From a bacterium 0.1xD8-71 (GTDB lineage Bacteria; Bacillota; Clostridia; Lachnospirales; Lachnospiraceae), in the NCBI GenBank assembly GCA_003612405.1, contig RAYR01000009.1, positions 62,001 to 126,000 of the forward strand: a stretch of DNA of 64,000 nt, read 5' to 3'. Positions 51,242 through 61,533 of the stretch are shown one piece after another. How positions within the stretch are numbered: the stretch's first letter is position 1; each line of letters opens with the position of its first letter. Position numbers and translations under genes: made by a program. Below the pieces are notes generated by a model that did not search any database, was not told where the DNA came from, and worked only from the letters and a program-made list of their open reading frames with translations.

Positions 51242-51601
51242 ATGATCATCATAGATTATAAGGATACAAGACCGATATACGAACAGATTGTTGAGAAGTT
51301 CAAAACCCTGATACTGCGCGGCGTTTTGCAGGCAGATGAACAGATGCCATCCGTGCGGAATCTGGCGATGGAACTTTCTATCAATCCCAATACCATTCAG
51401 AAAGCTTATGCGGAATTGGAACGGCAGGGTTTTATTTATACGGTCAAGGGCAGGGGAAACTTTGTATCCGGCGATGGAAAGCTGGTGGAAGAACGCAAAT
51501 GTGAGTGTATACAGAAGATTCTGGAACTGGCCAAGGAAGTATTGGAGATAGGGATGACGAAGATAGAACTGATCCGTGAGATTGAGCAGCTACAGGTATG
51601 A
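51242..51601 (+). CDS. GntR-family regulator, YtrA subfamily
   Basis: A 119-residue repressor: YKDTRPIYEQIVEKFKTLIL leads into the winged helix (LQADEQMPSVRNLAMELSIN, NTIQKAYAELERQGFIYTVKG), followed by the short dimerisation helices of the YtrA type. The ATG at 51242 has an AAAGGAG SD; the upstream open frame passes through the promoter and is not used. It is first gene of an ABC operon. YtrA in Bacillus responds to cell-wall-active antibiotics, so a similar stimulus is possible. Confidence 0.92.
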   Translation: MIIIDYKDTRPIYEQIVEKFKTLILRGVLQADEQMPSVRNLAMELSINPNTIQKAYAELERQGFIYTVKGRGNFVSGDGKLVEERKCECIQKILELAKEVLEIGMTKIELIREIEQLQV

Positions 51602-51619
51602 CGGAAGGAGAAGAAATTT

Positions 51620-52525
51620 ATGATAGAGATACATAATCTGACGAAACATTTTGATAAGATCAAAGCAGTCGATGATGTCAGCGTCATGATAAAAGAAAAG
51701 ACAGTGTTCGGACTGATCGGCACAAACGGCGCCGGCAAGAGTACGGTGCTGCGTATGGTGTCCGGGGTGTTGAAGCCCGATGAAGGTACGGTGGCCGTGG
51801 ATAATATGCCGATTTATGATAATGTGGAAGCAAAGAAGAAATTGTTCTTCATAGCGGATGAACCTTATTTTTTTGCAAATGCCAATGCCCAGACCATGGA
51901 GCATTATTACAGCGGTGTCTATGATAATTTTGATAAGGTGGAATTTTATAAATACCTGGAGAAGTTCAATCTGGATAAGAGAAGAAGGATCAATACTTTT
52001 TCCAAAGGCATGAAGAAGCAGCTGGCACTGCTTCTGGGTATCTGTGCACACACCAAATACATCCTCTGCGATGAGACTTTCGACGGTCTTGATCCGGTGA
52101 TGCGCCAAGGCGTTAAATCCATTTTTGCAAAGGAAATGGAGGAGAGAGGCCTGACGCCCGTGATTGCCTCCCACAATTTAAGGGAACTGGAAGATATCTG
52201 CGATCATGTGGGACTTTTACATAAAGGCGGGGTATTGTTATCCAAGGATCTGGAAGATATGAAGTGTAATATTCAGAAGGTACAGTGCGTTTTTTCTTCT
52301 TTGGAAGACGAATTAAAGGTATTAAACGGTCTCACGGTGCTTAAGAAGGAGCAGAGGGGGTCTCTGTGCACCATTACCGTGCGGTGTACAAGAGAGGAAG
52401 TAGAGGCGAGATTTGCCACAGTAGACATGATATTTTACGAGGTGCTTCCTCTGTCACTGGAAGAGATATTCATCAGCGAAACGGAGGTGGTAGGCTATGA
52501 CATCAAAAAACTTATTCTGGGCTAG
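51620..52525 (+). CDS. ABC transporter ATP-binding protein (YtrB-like)
   Basis: A 301-residue ATPase. Walker A is GTNGAGKSTVLRMVSG; the signature region is the variant FSKGMKKQLALLLG, and Walker B is YILCDETFDGLDPV. These variants are common in the YtrB/EcsA-like group working with large permeases. A ~75-residue C-terminal extension follows. Its end overlaps the permease gene by 29 bp. SD AAGGAGAAG. Confidence 0.93.
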   Translation: MIEIHNLTKHFDKIKAVDDVSVMIKEKTVFGLIGTNGAGKSTVLRMVSGVLKPDEGTVAVDNMPIYDNVEAKKKLFFIADEPYFFANANAQTMEHYYSGVYDNFDKVEFYKYLEKFNLDKRRRINTFSKGMKKQLALLLGICAHTKYILCDETFDGLDPVMRQGVKSIFAKEMEERGLTPVIASHNLRELEDICDHVGLLHKGGVLLSKDLEDMKCNIQKVQCVFSSLEDELKVLNGLTVLKKEQRGSLCTITVRCTREEVEARFATVDMIFYEVLPLSLEEIFISETEVVGYDIKKLILG

Positions 52526-54659
52526 CAGCAGGGAGAATCATAAACGAAGGATATGGGTGTGGATTGTGGCAGTTTTGTCTCAACTTCTCGTATACAGTGC
52601 CATGTCCACAATCTATTTGAGCCGTATTAAGAACCAGTATGAGATAAGGGCGTTCTGGTCAGTGGAGGCGTTCCGCAGGGCCATGTATCAGGCGGCCAGG
52701 GATGCGCTTGCCTTCTCGGATAATCTATGGCCGGTGCTTCTCTTTCTGGGCGCTGTTATTGGTATGCAGGGATTTTCTTATCTGTATGACAGGCGGAAGG
52801 TGGACATGTATCACAGTGTGCCGGTATCAAAGAAAAGTCGTTTTATGGTCATCTATGTGAACGGCATTATCATTTACCTGACAGGCAACCTGGCGGGACT
52901 TCTGACAGGTACTGTCATAGCGGCGGCACACAGGTCGGTTAACGTGGATGTGCTGGCAAACGCGGGCCTTGCCTTTTTATGGAATTTACTGCTGTTTCTG
53001 GTATTTTATCACACGATGATTTTGGCGGTGATGCTGTCAGGCAGCCGATTTGTTACGCTGTGCCTGTTTGGTATGTTTACTTTATATGAAATTGTGCTTT
53101 TCTGGATTCTGGAGAACATGAAATGGTCGTTTTTCAAGACGGCTACGAGCCACTATCTGTATACCAATCCCAGACTTTCACCGTTGTTTGACTGTATGAA
53201 TGAGGGGTTGGAACTTAAAAACGCAAAGGATGCGGCACAGGCCGCAGGACTGTGTCTGCCGCTTTGCGGTAAATGGATCCTGATTGCAGCGGTTCTTTTT
53301 GCAGCAGCCTGGCTGTGTTATACCAGGAGACAGTCTGAGGCGGCAGGTCAGGCGATTGTCTATCGTGTTGTGGAACCGATTGTGAAGATTGCGGCGGTTA
53401 TACCGGCCGGACTGATAGTCGGCATGGTGGTGTATAATACTTCTTATAATAACGAAATGCTGATGGTGGCAGGTATGCTGATAAGCGGTGTGATTTTCTG
53501 TGCGGCGCTGGAAGTTCTGTTTGCCTTTGATATCAAAAGTCTTTTTAAACATTTATGGTCAGGCGGTATCGCACTTGCAGGCATTTTGGCAGTATTTTGC
53601 ATCTATAAGTGGGATATTATCGGGTATGATAGTTATATACCGGAGGGAAATAAAATAGAAAGTATTGCAATTTCAGTATCCGGATACTATGATAATTATT
53701 GGAATGACAATCTGGAGTATATCAGTCAGGCGGATTTTGAAAAGCAACATATGTTTCTGACCGATACGGAGCCGGTTCTTACGCTTGCCAGACAGTTTCA
53801 GCCGGCTGAATGGGAGAAAATGGAAGATCCCAGGAGCATAGAGGTATTATACCGGCTGAAATCCGGCAGACAGGTAAATCGTTGCTTTATGGTAGACTAT
53901 GCGGATGATAATGCGAGAAAGCAGCTGAACCGGATTATGGGATCGGAGGCATATAAAAAGGGTGTCTTTCAGGATATGACGAAGGGGATTTCCGCGGATA
54001 AGCTGGTAAGCATAACGTATTCCAATGGGGCCGCCAAGGTGACAATTCCCAAAGAAGAGTGTGCCAGACTGAAAGAGGCCTGGATCAAAGATATGGAGCA
54101 GTATGATTTTACGCTGGTGCGGGAAAATCATCCATGCGGGGAGATTACCTTACAGTATGTCAATTATCTATCGAATACTATGCCGGTTTATGAGAAATTT
54201 GAGAATACCATTGCCTGTCTTGAATCTCTGGAAGCGTATTATCCGGTAAAACTGAATGTGGCGGATATTGAATATGTTACTGTGACGAATTATCATAACG
54301 AGTTGAATGTAACCGAACAGATGCAATATGATGATCCGGGAAGAGAGGCCTTTGGTTTTGTGGAAGCTGAGGCAGTGGCAGTGGACTTTGTGGAAGATAT
54401 CTATGTGGACCATACGGTGAGAGAGACGTTCTATGATGAGGCGCAGATTGCGGAAATCTTAGAGAATATTCATCCCATGTGGATGATATCGGAGTTTGCC
54501 GGCAGAGACGCGACGGAAGAAAGTTATGATGTGGAAGTGGTATTTAAGAAGGATACAACCTATCCTTATGAGCGGGATTCTTATTATTTCAATTATAGCT
54601 TTCTGGGCGGACAGGTGCCGGAGTTCGTGGTGGAAGCAACTGCGTATGAGGCAGAATGA
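52497..54659 (+). CDS. Large ABC-2-type permease with C-terminal soluble region
   Basis: A 720-residue protein. The N-terminal ~370 residues hold about nine transmembrane helices, including FLGAVIGMQGFSYLYDRRKVDMYHSVPVSKK, split here as a helix followed by the charged loop RRKVDMYHSVPVSKKSR typical of Firmicutes ABC-2 permeases. The C-terminal ~350 residues are soluble and rich in Tyr/Asp/Glu, of a DUF6449-like type. It overlaps the ATPase gene by 29 bp, with SD GGAGGTGG. Together they form a transporter for an unknown substrate, perhaps for antibiotic or envelope-stress response. Confidence 0.87.
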   Translation: MTSKNLFWASSRENHKRRIWVWIVAVLSQLLVYSAMSTIYLSRIKNQYEIRAFWSVEAFRRAMYQAARDALAFSDNLWPVLLFLGAVIGMQGFSYLYDRRKVDMYHSVPVSKKSRFMVIYVNGIIIYLTGNLAGLLTGTVIAAAHRSVNVDVLANAGLAFLWNLLLFLVFYHTMILAVMLSGSRFVTLCLFGMFTLYEIVLFWILENMKWSFFKTATSHYLYTNPRLSPLFDCMNEGLELKNAKDAAQAAGLCLPLCGKWILIAAVLFAAAWLCYTRRQSEAAGQAIVYRVVEPIVKIAAVIPAGLIVGMVVYNTSYNNEMLMVAGMLISGVIFCAALEVLFAFDIKSLFKHLWSGGIALAGILAVFCIYKWDIIGYDSYIPEGNKIESIAISVSGYYDNYWNDNLEYISQADFEKQHMFLTDTEPVLTLARQFQPAEWEKMEDPRSIEVLYRLKSGRQVNRCFMVDYADDNARKQLNRIMGSEAYKKGVFQDMTKGISADKLVSITYSNGAAKVTIPKEECARLKEAWIKDMEQYDFTLVRENHPCGEITLQYVNYLSNTMPVYEKFENTIACLESLEAYYPVKLNVADIEYVTVTNYHNELNVTEQMQYDDPGREAFGFVEAEAVAVDFVEDIYVDHTVRETFYDEAQIAEILENIHPMWMISEFAGRDATEESYDVEVVFKKDTTYPYERDSYYFNYSFLGGQVPEFVVEATAYEAE

Positions 54660-54715
54660 AAACTGTCAGCAAGGAGCATGTATAAGCAGGATGCAGGCAG
54701 GAAACGGAGGAAACG

Positions 54716-55459
54716 GTGGAGAAACAGAAAACGGCAGAACCAGTCATCTCTGTGAAGGATCTGTATAAGATATACCGTGTCGGGGAAGAGAGAGTACGGG
54801 CGCTGAACGGTGTCAGCTTTACCATTAACCGGGGAGATTTCTGCTCCATTGTGGGCACTTCCGGTTCCGGTAAATCCACACTGTTAAATATGCTGGCAGG
54901 GCTGGAGAAACCGACCAAGGGTGAGATTGTGATTGCCGGAGAGCATATGGAACACAAGAGTGAGAATCAGCTGGTGGCATTTCGCAGGGAGCATATCGGA
55001 TTTATCTTTCAGTCCTTTAATCTGATGGGAACCATGAACGCCATTGAAAATGTGGCGCTTCCCCTGACTTTTCAGGGGATGGATAAAAAGAGACGCAATA
55101 AAAAAGCGGAAGAAATGCTTGATCTGGTGGGGCTTACCAGTCACAAGAAACATAAGCCGAACCAAATGTCCGGCGGGCAGCAGCAGCGTGTGGGTGTAGC
55201 CCGTGCCTTAGTGGTGGAGCCGGAGATCATCTTTGCGGATGAGCCCACCGGTAACCTGGATTCCAATACCTCGGTGGAAGTCATGAATCTGATGAAAAAG
55301 GTAGTGCGGGAAAAGAATCAGACATTAGTGATGGTTACTCATGATAATTATCTGGCCGGATTTGCCGATGTGATTCTGCGGATTCGGGATGGTAAGATCA
55401 TAGAGATTGAGGATCACAGAGGAGAAGCTATTCCGGATGAGATAGCTGTGAAGGTATGA
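54716..55459 (+). CDS. ABC transporter ATP-binding protein (MacB/LolD type)
   Basis: A 247-residue ATPase with Walker A GTSGSGKSTLLNML, Q-loop FIFQSFNLMGTMNAIENV, signature MSGGQQQRVGVARAL and Walker B IIFADEPTGNLDS. It begins with GTG at 54716 behind a GGAGG SD. Its stop overlaps the following frame, and it pairs with the FtsX-type permease at 57327. It follows the YtrB-like permease after 56 bp, probably in the same operon. MacB-type systems use mechanotransmission to move or sense periplasmic/extracellular ligands rather than transport across the membrane. Confidence 0.94.
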   Translation: MEKQKTAEPVISVKDLYKIYRVGEERVRALNGVSFTINRGDFCSIVGTSGSGKSTLLNMLAGLEKPTKGEIVIAGEHMEHKSENQLVAFRREHIGFIFQSFNLMGTMNAIENVALPLTFQGMDKKRRNKKAEEMLDLVGLTSHKKHKPNQMSGGQQQRVGVARALVVEPEIIFADEPTGNLDSNTSVEVMNLMKKVVREKNQTLVMVTHDNYLAGFADVILRIRDGKIIEIEDHRGEAIPDEIAVKV

Positions 55460-55485
55460 ATATACAAATCTGGAAGGATGGAAAA

Positions 55486-57330
55486 ATGAGCAGAAGACAA
55501 CAGAAAGCAGGTAGAGGACTCATGAGAGGAAGAAACACCCGTAAAATATGGGGCGCCATATCGCTTGCACTTTCCCTTGTGCTGTTGATACCGGTGGCAG
55601 TACCTGCCACAGGAATGGAGCAGGTATATGCCACAGAGGATGGATATGAAGACGAGTACAACGAAGAGGTCAGCGAGAACCATACCAAGATAAAGTACCT
55701 GGAACGTTCTTCCGACCGGGTGATTACAGATGATGACCGGGCAGATGCCGATGCGGACATGCTCTATTATATGCAGAGTCTGGAAGTCCGCTATAAGCTG
55801 GATGCCAAGGTGATGGAAAATCTACATAAGGTGTTTGACAGTGCAGTATATTATATTGCCAATACAGAGATGACACTCACAGAGATGTGGTCTTATGTAG
55901 CTTCCGCCAAATCTTCCATGGAGTCAGCGGCCGTAGAAAAAGTCACCATGACCACCAGTGAATTTTTGCAGGTGGCGGATAACTGGGAGACCCCTATTGT
56001 CAGTTATGGACAGGCAGTTTCCATTGTACTTCCGGTGGTTAATTTTGGTACGGAAGAATTAAACAATCTGATCATAGAGCCTGTGACTTCCACACTGGTG
56101 ACAGAATGGCCTTTTGAGCCGGATATGACCAATTATTTGCAGACAGAGCCTTTTATCCCTGGTTGTGAAACCAAGGAAGCGGCGATGGCAAACCGAAGGG
56201 AATTTACCTTCCACTTTACCACCAGAAGTGATGTGATGAGTGGATATTATCCGTTGAAATTTCATATTTCCTATACGAAGGCAGGGGTCCGCAGTGAGGA
56301 GCCCATAGAGCTGACGGTGTATGTGAAGACCATCGGTAAACCGGGCAGCGGCATTATCGGCGGCAACGGGCAGGAAGCTTCCGGTTCCAAGCCGCGTATC
56401 GTGGTGACAGGATTTGAGACGAACCCGGCAGATGTGTATGCGGGGGACACCTTTACGCTGACGATTCATGTACAGAATACGGCCAAAGATACGGCAGTGA
56501 CCAATGTACTTTTTGACATGCAGGCGGCCCAGGAGGGAGAGGATAAGACCAATACCTACTCGGCGTTTCTTCCCACCTCAGGCTCCAGTTCGGTTTATAT
56601 GGACAGAATCGGGCCGGATACGGCGGCGGATATTGTAATCGAGATGACGGCCAAAGCAGATCTGGCGCAGAAACCTTATGTACTGGATGTCAATATGAAA
56701 TATGATGCCAGCACCGTGTTTGATCTGACCGATAAAGCCAGTGTGTCAATACCGATTTTGCAGGAGAGCCGCTTTGATACCAGTATTCCAGAAGTGGTGC
56801 CCTCCGATATTGAAGTGGGATCCCAGTCCAACGTGATGTTCAGCATTTACAATACCGGAAAGACTACGCTGTATAATGTACAGGTGAAATTTATTGCAGA
56901 CTCCATAGATGAGGCTTCTGCTTTTGTGGGTAATCTACAGTCCGGCAATACGGGCAACGTAGATGTGATGCTTACCGGAAGCACGGCTACCATGGATGAC
57001 GGTACCGTTGTTATGGAGATCTCTTATGAGGATGAGGCAGGGAATGTGACCACCCAGGAAAAGACCATTACATTGTTTGTCAATGAATTTTATATGGATG
57101 ATATGATGATGGGCGGTGATATGATGGGTGACGATATGATGATGGAAGAAGAACAGGGGCCCAAGAAGGGAATGATCATCGGAATCGTGGCAGCCAGTGT
57201 GGCCGTAGCGGTGGTGGTACTTGTCGTATTCTTAAAACTCAGAAAAAAGAAGAAGGCAGCCCAGGCATTGGCAGAGGAGATTGCTGATTTGGAGAAAGAA
57301 CTGGATCTGGATGAGGATAAGAAAGAATGA
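55486..57330 (+). CDS. Secreted CARDB-like adhesion/adaptor protein with C-terminal anchor
   Basis: A ~614-residue surface protein. It has an N-terminal signal peptide (IWGAISLALSLVLLIPVAVPA) and two Ig-like CARDB/COG1361-type domains (about 310-420, NPADVYAGDTFTLTIHVQNTA; about 445-540, EVGSQSNVMFSIYNTGKTTL). A Met/Asp-rich linker (MDDMMMGGDMMGDDMMMEEE) leads to a transmembrane helix (GIVAASVAVAVVVLVVFLKL) and a cytosolic Lys/Glu tail. The ATG at 55486 has an AAGGA SD; an ATG at 55456 overlaps the ATPase stop. Lying between ATPase and permease genes, it probably takes the accessory role that MacA has in Gram-negatives. Confidence 0.82.
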   Translation: MSRRQQKAGRGLMRGRNTRKIWGAISLALSLVLLIPVAVPATGMEQVYATEDGYEDEYNEEVSENHTKIKYLERSSDRVITDDDRADADADMLYYMQSLEVRYKLDAKVMENLHKVFDSAVYYIANTEMTLTEMWSYVASAKSSMESAAVEKVTMTTSEFLQVADNWETPIVSYGQAVSIVLPVVNFGTEELNNLIIEPVTSTLVTEWPFEPDMTNYLQTEPFIPGCETKEAAMANRREFTFHFTTRSDVMSGYYPLKFHISYTKAGVRSEEPIELTVYVKTIGKPGSGIIGGNGQEASGSKPRIVVTGFETNPADVYAGDTFTLTIHVQNTAKDTAVTNVLFDMQAAQEGEDKTNTYSAFLPTSGSSSVYMDRIGPDTAADIVIEMTAKADLAQKPYVLDVNMKYDASTVFDLTDKASVSIPILQESRFDTSIPEVVPSDIEVGSQSNVMFSIYNTGKTTLYNVQVKFIADSIDEASAFVGNLQSGNTGNVDVMLTGSTATMDDGTVVMEISYEDEAGNVTTQEKTITLFVNEFYMDDMMMGGDMMGDDMMMEEEQGPKKGMIIGIVAASVAVAVVVLVVFLKLRKKKKAAQALAEEIADLEKELDLDEDKKE

Positions 57331-58679
57331 AATTTCTGGATTTGCTGCGTATGAGCAGCTCGAATCTCTGGAAAAGAAAAGTGAGGACGATTCTGACAGT
57401 GCTTGGAGTCGTGATCGGTGTGGCTTCCATTGTGGTCATGGTTTCGCTGGGATTGGGTTTAAGCAGGTCTCTGATGGCACAGTATGAGTCTTATGGAAGT
57501 CTGACACAGATTGAAGTGAATGAACCCTGGGGTGATTCTTCTTCGGAAGAAGTAAAACGCCTTGATCAGGATCTGATTGACGAGATTCTGGCCATGGAAC
57601 ATGTGGAGTCGGTTTATCCGGTACTGGATACCCAGGCAATGGCCAAATATGGAAGTTATGAAGGATATTTACAGATACAGGCCATACCCAAAGAGGCTTT
57701 TGAGGATATGAATATCAAGGTGGGGCAGGGACAGCTTCCGGGAAACGATAACCAACTGAAATTCTTCTATGGATGTGAGGTGCTCCAGAATTTTAGAAAC
57801 AGCAAAGGGAGTGGCGGAAGCTACTGGGAGACAGGTGTTTTGCCGGATATCGATCTGATGAATGATCCCATTTTTGTGATCTTTGACATGGACGCTTATT
57901 ATAATGCGGGGTCAACGGATGAAAACGGCCAGGTCAGGAAACCGCCAAAAAAATATCTGATTGAGACCTGCGGTGTGGAGGAAAAGCCGGGAGAAGATCA
58001 GTGGTCGCAGTATGGGTGGTATACTTTCTGTGATATAGATCAGCTGATGGTGGAGTTAAAGAAGATATTTAAGAATAAACCGATTCCGGGGCAGCCCACT
58101 ACCAAGACAGGCAAGCCCTATAAGGAGATATTTTATAACCGCCTCCTGGTGAATGTGGACAGTATGGATTATGTGGTAGAGATACAGAACCATCTGAAGG
58201 ATTCAGGATACAATGCCTACAGCCAGGCAGAGTGGGTGGAGTCGGAACAGAAGACCATGGGTTATATCCAGGCAGTGCTTGGCGGGATTGGCGCCGTATC
58301 TTTATTTGTGGCGGCTATCGGTATCACCAATACGATGATGATGTCCATCTATGAACGGACGAAAGAAATCGGCGTCATGAAAGTGCTGGGCTGTGATCTT
58401 CGCAATATCAGGAGCCTGTTTTTGATGGAGGCAGGATTTATTGGATTTATCGGTGGGGTGATCGGGCTGATCTTAAGTTTTATACTCTCCGCCGTGGTCA
58501 ATCATGTGGCGTCAACGATGTCAGAAAACATGACGGATATGTCCGGAATTTCCTATATTCCCATATGGCTGGTATTTTTGTCATTGATATTTGCGATACT
58601 GGTGGGTATGGTGGCAGGATTTTTCCCGGCCAGAAGAGCGATGAAATTAAGCCCCCTGGCGGCGATTCGCAATGAGTAA
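57327..58679 (+). CDS. MacB/FtsX-type ABC transporter permease
   Basis: A 450-residue permease. Helix 1 is VRTILTVLGVVIGVASIVVM, followed by a large extracellular domain (about 50-300) and three C-terminal helices (AVLGGIGAVSLFVAAIGITNT, FLMEAGFIGFIGGVIGLILS, WLVFLSLIFAILVGMVAGFF) ending PARRAMKLSPLAAIRNE. It overlaps the upstream surface-protein gene by 4 bp and is the last gene of the operon. It works with the MacB-type ATPase and the CARDB-like protein. Confidence 0.93.
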   Translation: MKFLDLLRMSSSNLWKRKVRTILTVLGVVIGVASIVVMVSLGLGLSRSLMAQYESYGSLTQIEVNEPWGDSSSEEVKRLDQDLIDEILAMEHVESVYPVLDTQAMAKYGSYEGYLQIQAIPKEAFEDMNIKVGQGQLPGNDNQLKFFYGCEVLQNFRNSKGSGGSYWETGVLPDIDLMNDPIFVIFDMDAYYNAGSTDENGQVRKPPKKYLIETCGVEEKPGEDQWSQYGWYTFCDIDQLMVELKKIFKNKPIPGQPTTKTGKPYKEIFYNRLLVNVDSMDYVVEIQNHLKDSGYNAYSQAEWVESEQKTMGYIQAVLGGIGAVSLFVAAIGITNTMMMSIYERTKEIGVMKVLGCDLRNIRSLFLMEAGFIGFIGGVIGLILSFILSAVVNHVASTMSENMTDMSGISYIPIWLVFLSLIFAILVGMVAGFFPARRAMKLSPLAAIRNE

Positions 58680-58817
58680 GTGTGACGTTTAAAAGGAGAA
58701 CACTAAGTGGGTTGATGCATGATTTATATATTAACATAATATATAGGTATGTTAATGCTTTTTGGAAGTTGCTTTGGTGAAATTAAGAAAAAATCAAGAA
58801 AATAAAGGAAAAAATAC

Positions 58818-58847
58818 TTGCTTTTTCTTCCAGAAATGTTGTATGAT
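58818..58847 (+). promoter_or_regulatory. Promoter of the four-repeat secreted protein gene
   Basis: TTGCTT (58818-58823), 18-bp spacer, TATGAT (58842-58847). Upstream, at about 58716-58757, lies an AT-rich imperfect inverted repeat (GCATGATTTATATATTAACA with TATGTTAATGC). Confidence 0.55.
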
Positions 58848-58903
58848 AAATTTACATAAATATTTATTATGGTAATAGATAAAGATGTATTGGAGGAGTA
58901 AGG

Positions 58904-59950
58904 ATGAAAAAGCATAGAATCGTACAATGGTGTCTGGCATTGTGTACAGCCCTTGGCCTGTTGATTCTTCCGGCGGGACGGATGGAAGTACAGGCTGCGG
59001 AGGTAATTGCGACAGTACGCGGAACCATTCAGAAAGGAACTACTTCCCAGTTGATGTATCTGGATACTTCCAGCGGAAAGATGGAGGTTAAGATTGACAG
59101 TGGAACAGATACCAGCGGCTGCAAAATTTTGCTGCCGGGCAAGGTAATAAGCGTTTCGCTTTCCCACGGTTCCGACGGATATCTTCATGCAGTAAAGATT
59201 ACATCGGAGGCGCAGGATTCGGCAGTTACACTGGATATGTCCGGTGTATCTACAGTGACGGGGACGTTGAATGAGAAAACAAAGAATGATGTCCTGTGTC
59301 TGGATACACAATATGGCCTTATGGAATTGAAATACGACAGCAGTCTGGATATGAGCGGGTGTTCCGTTCTGGTGCTTGGACAGAATTATACTGTGAAATG
59401 TGCAAGGGGATCCGATGCCTATATGCATGCGATTAGCATCAGTGATGCATCATCCTATGCAGGCACCACTTCTTATATACCGAATAACAGCAATTCATCC
59501 AATTCTGTCTCTGGCAAGGTGACCAGTGATACGACACCGGACATTCTGTTCTTGTCTACCAGCGATGGCGTGATGCAGTTTAAGATTGACAGCAATGCGG
59601 ATACCAGCAGAGGTATGGTACATACAAAAGACAATAAGCTGACCGTATATTTTTATCACGGTTCTGACGGATATCTGCATGCTACAGGGATAGTCGGGGA
59701 AAAGGAAAGTGCCTCCGATGTGACAGTGGATACTTCTTCTGCCACCACGGTGACAGGACAGGTTATGAAGAAATCCACAGAGAATATCCTTCGTCTGGAT
59801 ACACGTTATGGAGAGATGGAACTGAAGATGGATAAGGTTGAAGCAGGAAATGACGGCAAAGCTTTAGTCAAGGATATGTGGGTTTCCGTGACTTGTGCGA
59901 GAGGGTCTGATGCTTATATGCATGCTCTCAAGATCAGTTCTCTCAGATAA
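58904..59950 (+). CDS. Secreted protein of four 62-residue repeats
   Basis: A 348-residue protein with a signal peptide (LALCTALGLLILPAGRMEVQAAE). Four copies of a 62-residue domain lie at about 38-99, 118-179, 202-263 and 283-344. Each has V-x-G at the start, an LxLDT-like strand, a G-x-M-E-x-K strand and ends in GSD(G/A)Y(L/M)HA. Repeats 1 and 3 end HGSDGYLHA; 2 and 4 end ARGSDAYMHA, so a two-domain unit was duplicated. The beta-rich, OB-like pattern suggests ligand or polymer binding outside the cell. I know no named family. SD GGAGGAGTAAGG. Confidence 0.82.
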   Translation: MKKHRIVQWCLALCTALGLLILPAGRMEVQAAEVIATVRGTIQKGTTSQLMYLDTSSGKMEVKIDSGTDTSGCKILLPGKVISVSLSHGSDGYLHAVKITSEAQDSAVTLDMSGVSTVTGTLNEKTKNDVLCLDTQYGLMELKYDSSLDMSGCSVLVLGQNYTVKCARGSDAYMHAISISDASSYAGTTSYIPNNSNSSNSVSGKVTSDTTPDILFLSTSDGVMQFKIDSNADTSRGMVHTKDNKLTVYFYHGSDGYLHATGIVGEKESASDVTVDTSSATTVTGQVMKKSTENILRLDTRYGEMELKMDKVEAGNDGKALVKDMWVSVTCARGSDAYMHALKISSLR

Positions 59951-59956
59951 GTATGA

Positions 59957-61408
<1,452 letters not shown>

Positions 61409-61440
61409 GCTTCTGGTTGAATTCTTATGTTTTAAAAGCT

Positions 61441-61488
61441 ATAGTGGACATGTAGGTGCTCGAAAGCGGGTATTTATATGTCCATTAT
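61441..61488 (+). other. 22-bp RNA hairpin with G-U pairs in the eno-yfcE gap
   Basis: Positions 61441-61462 pair completely with 61467-61488 around the loop AAAG if six or seven G-U pairs are allowed. G-U pairs form only in the plus-strand RNA, so the structure is favoured in that transcript. No T-run follows, so it is not a typical terminator. It lies 45 bp before the next start codon. Confidence 0.6.
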
Positions 61489-61533
61489 TTGTTGGAATCG
61501 TGCAAGTGTGCTATGTAAAAGGAGGATTGCAGG

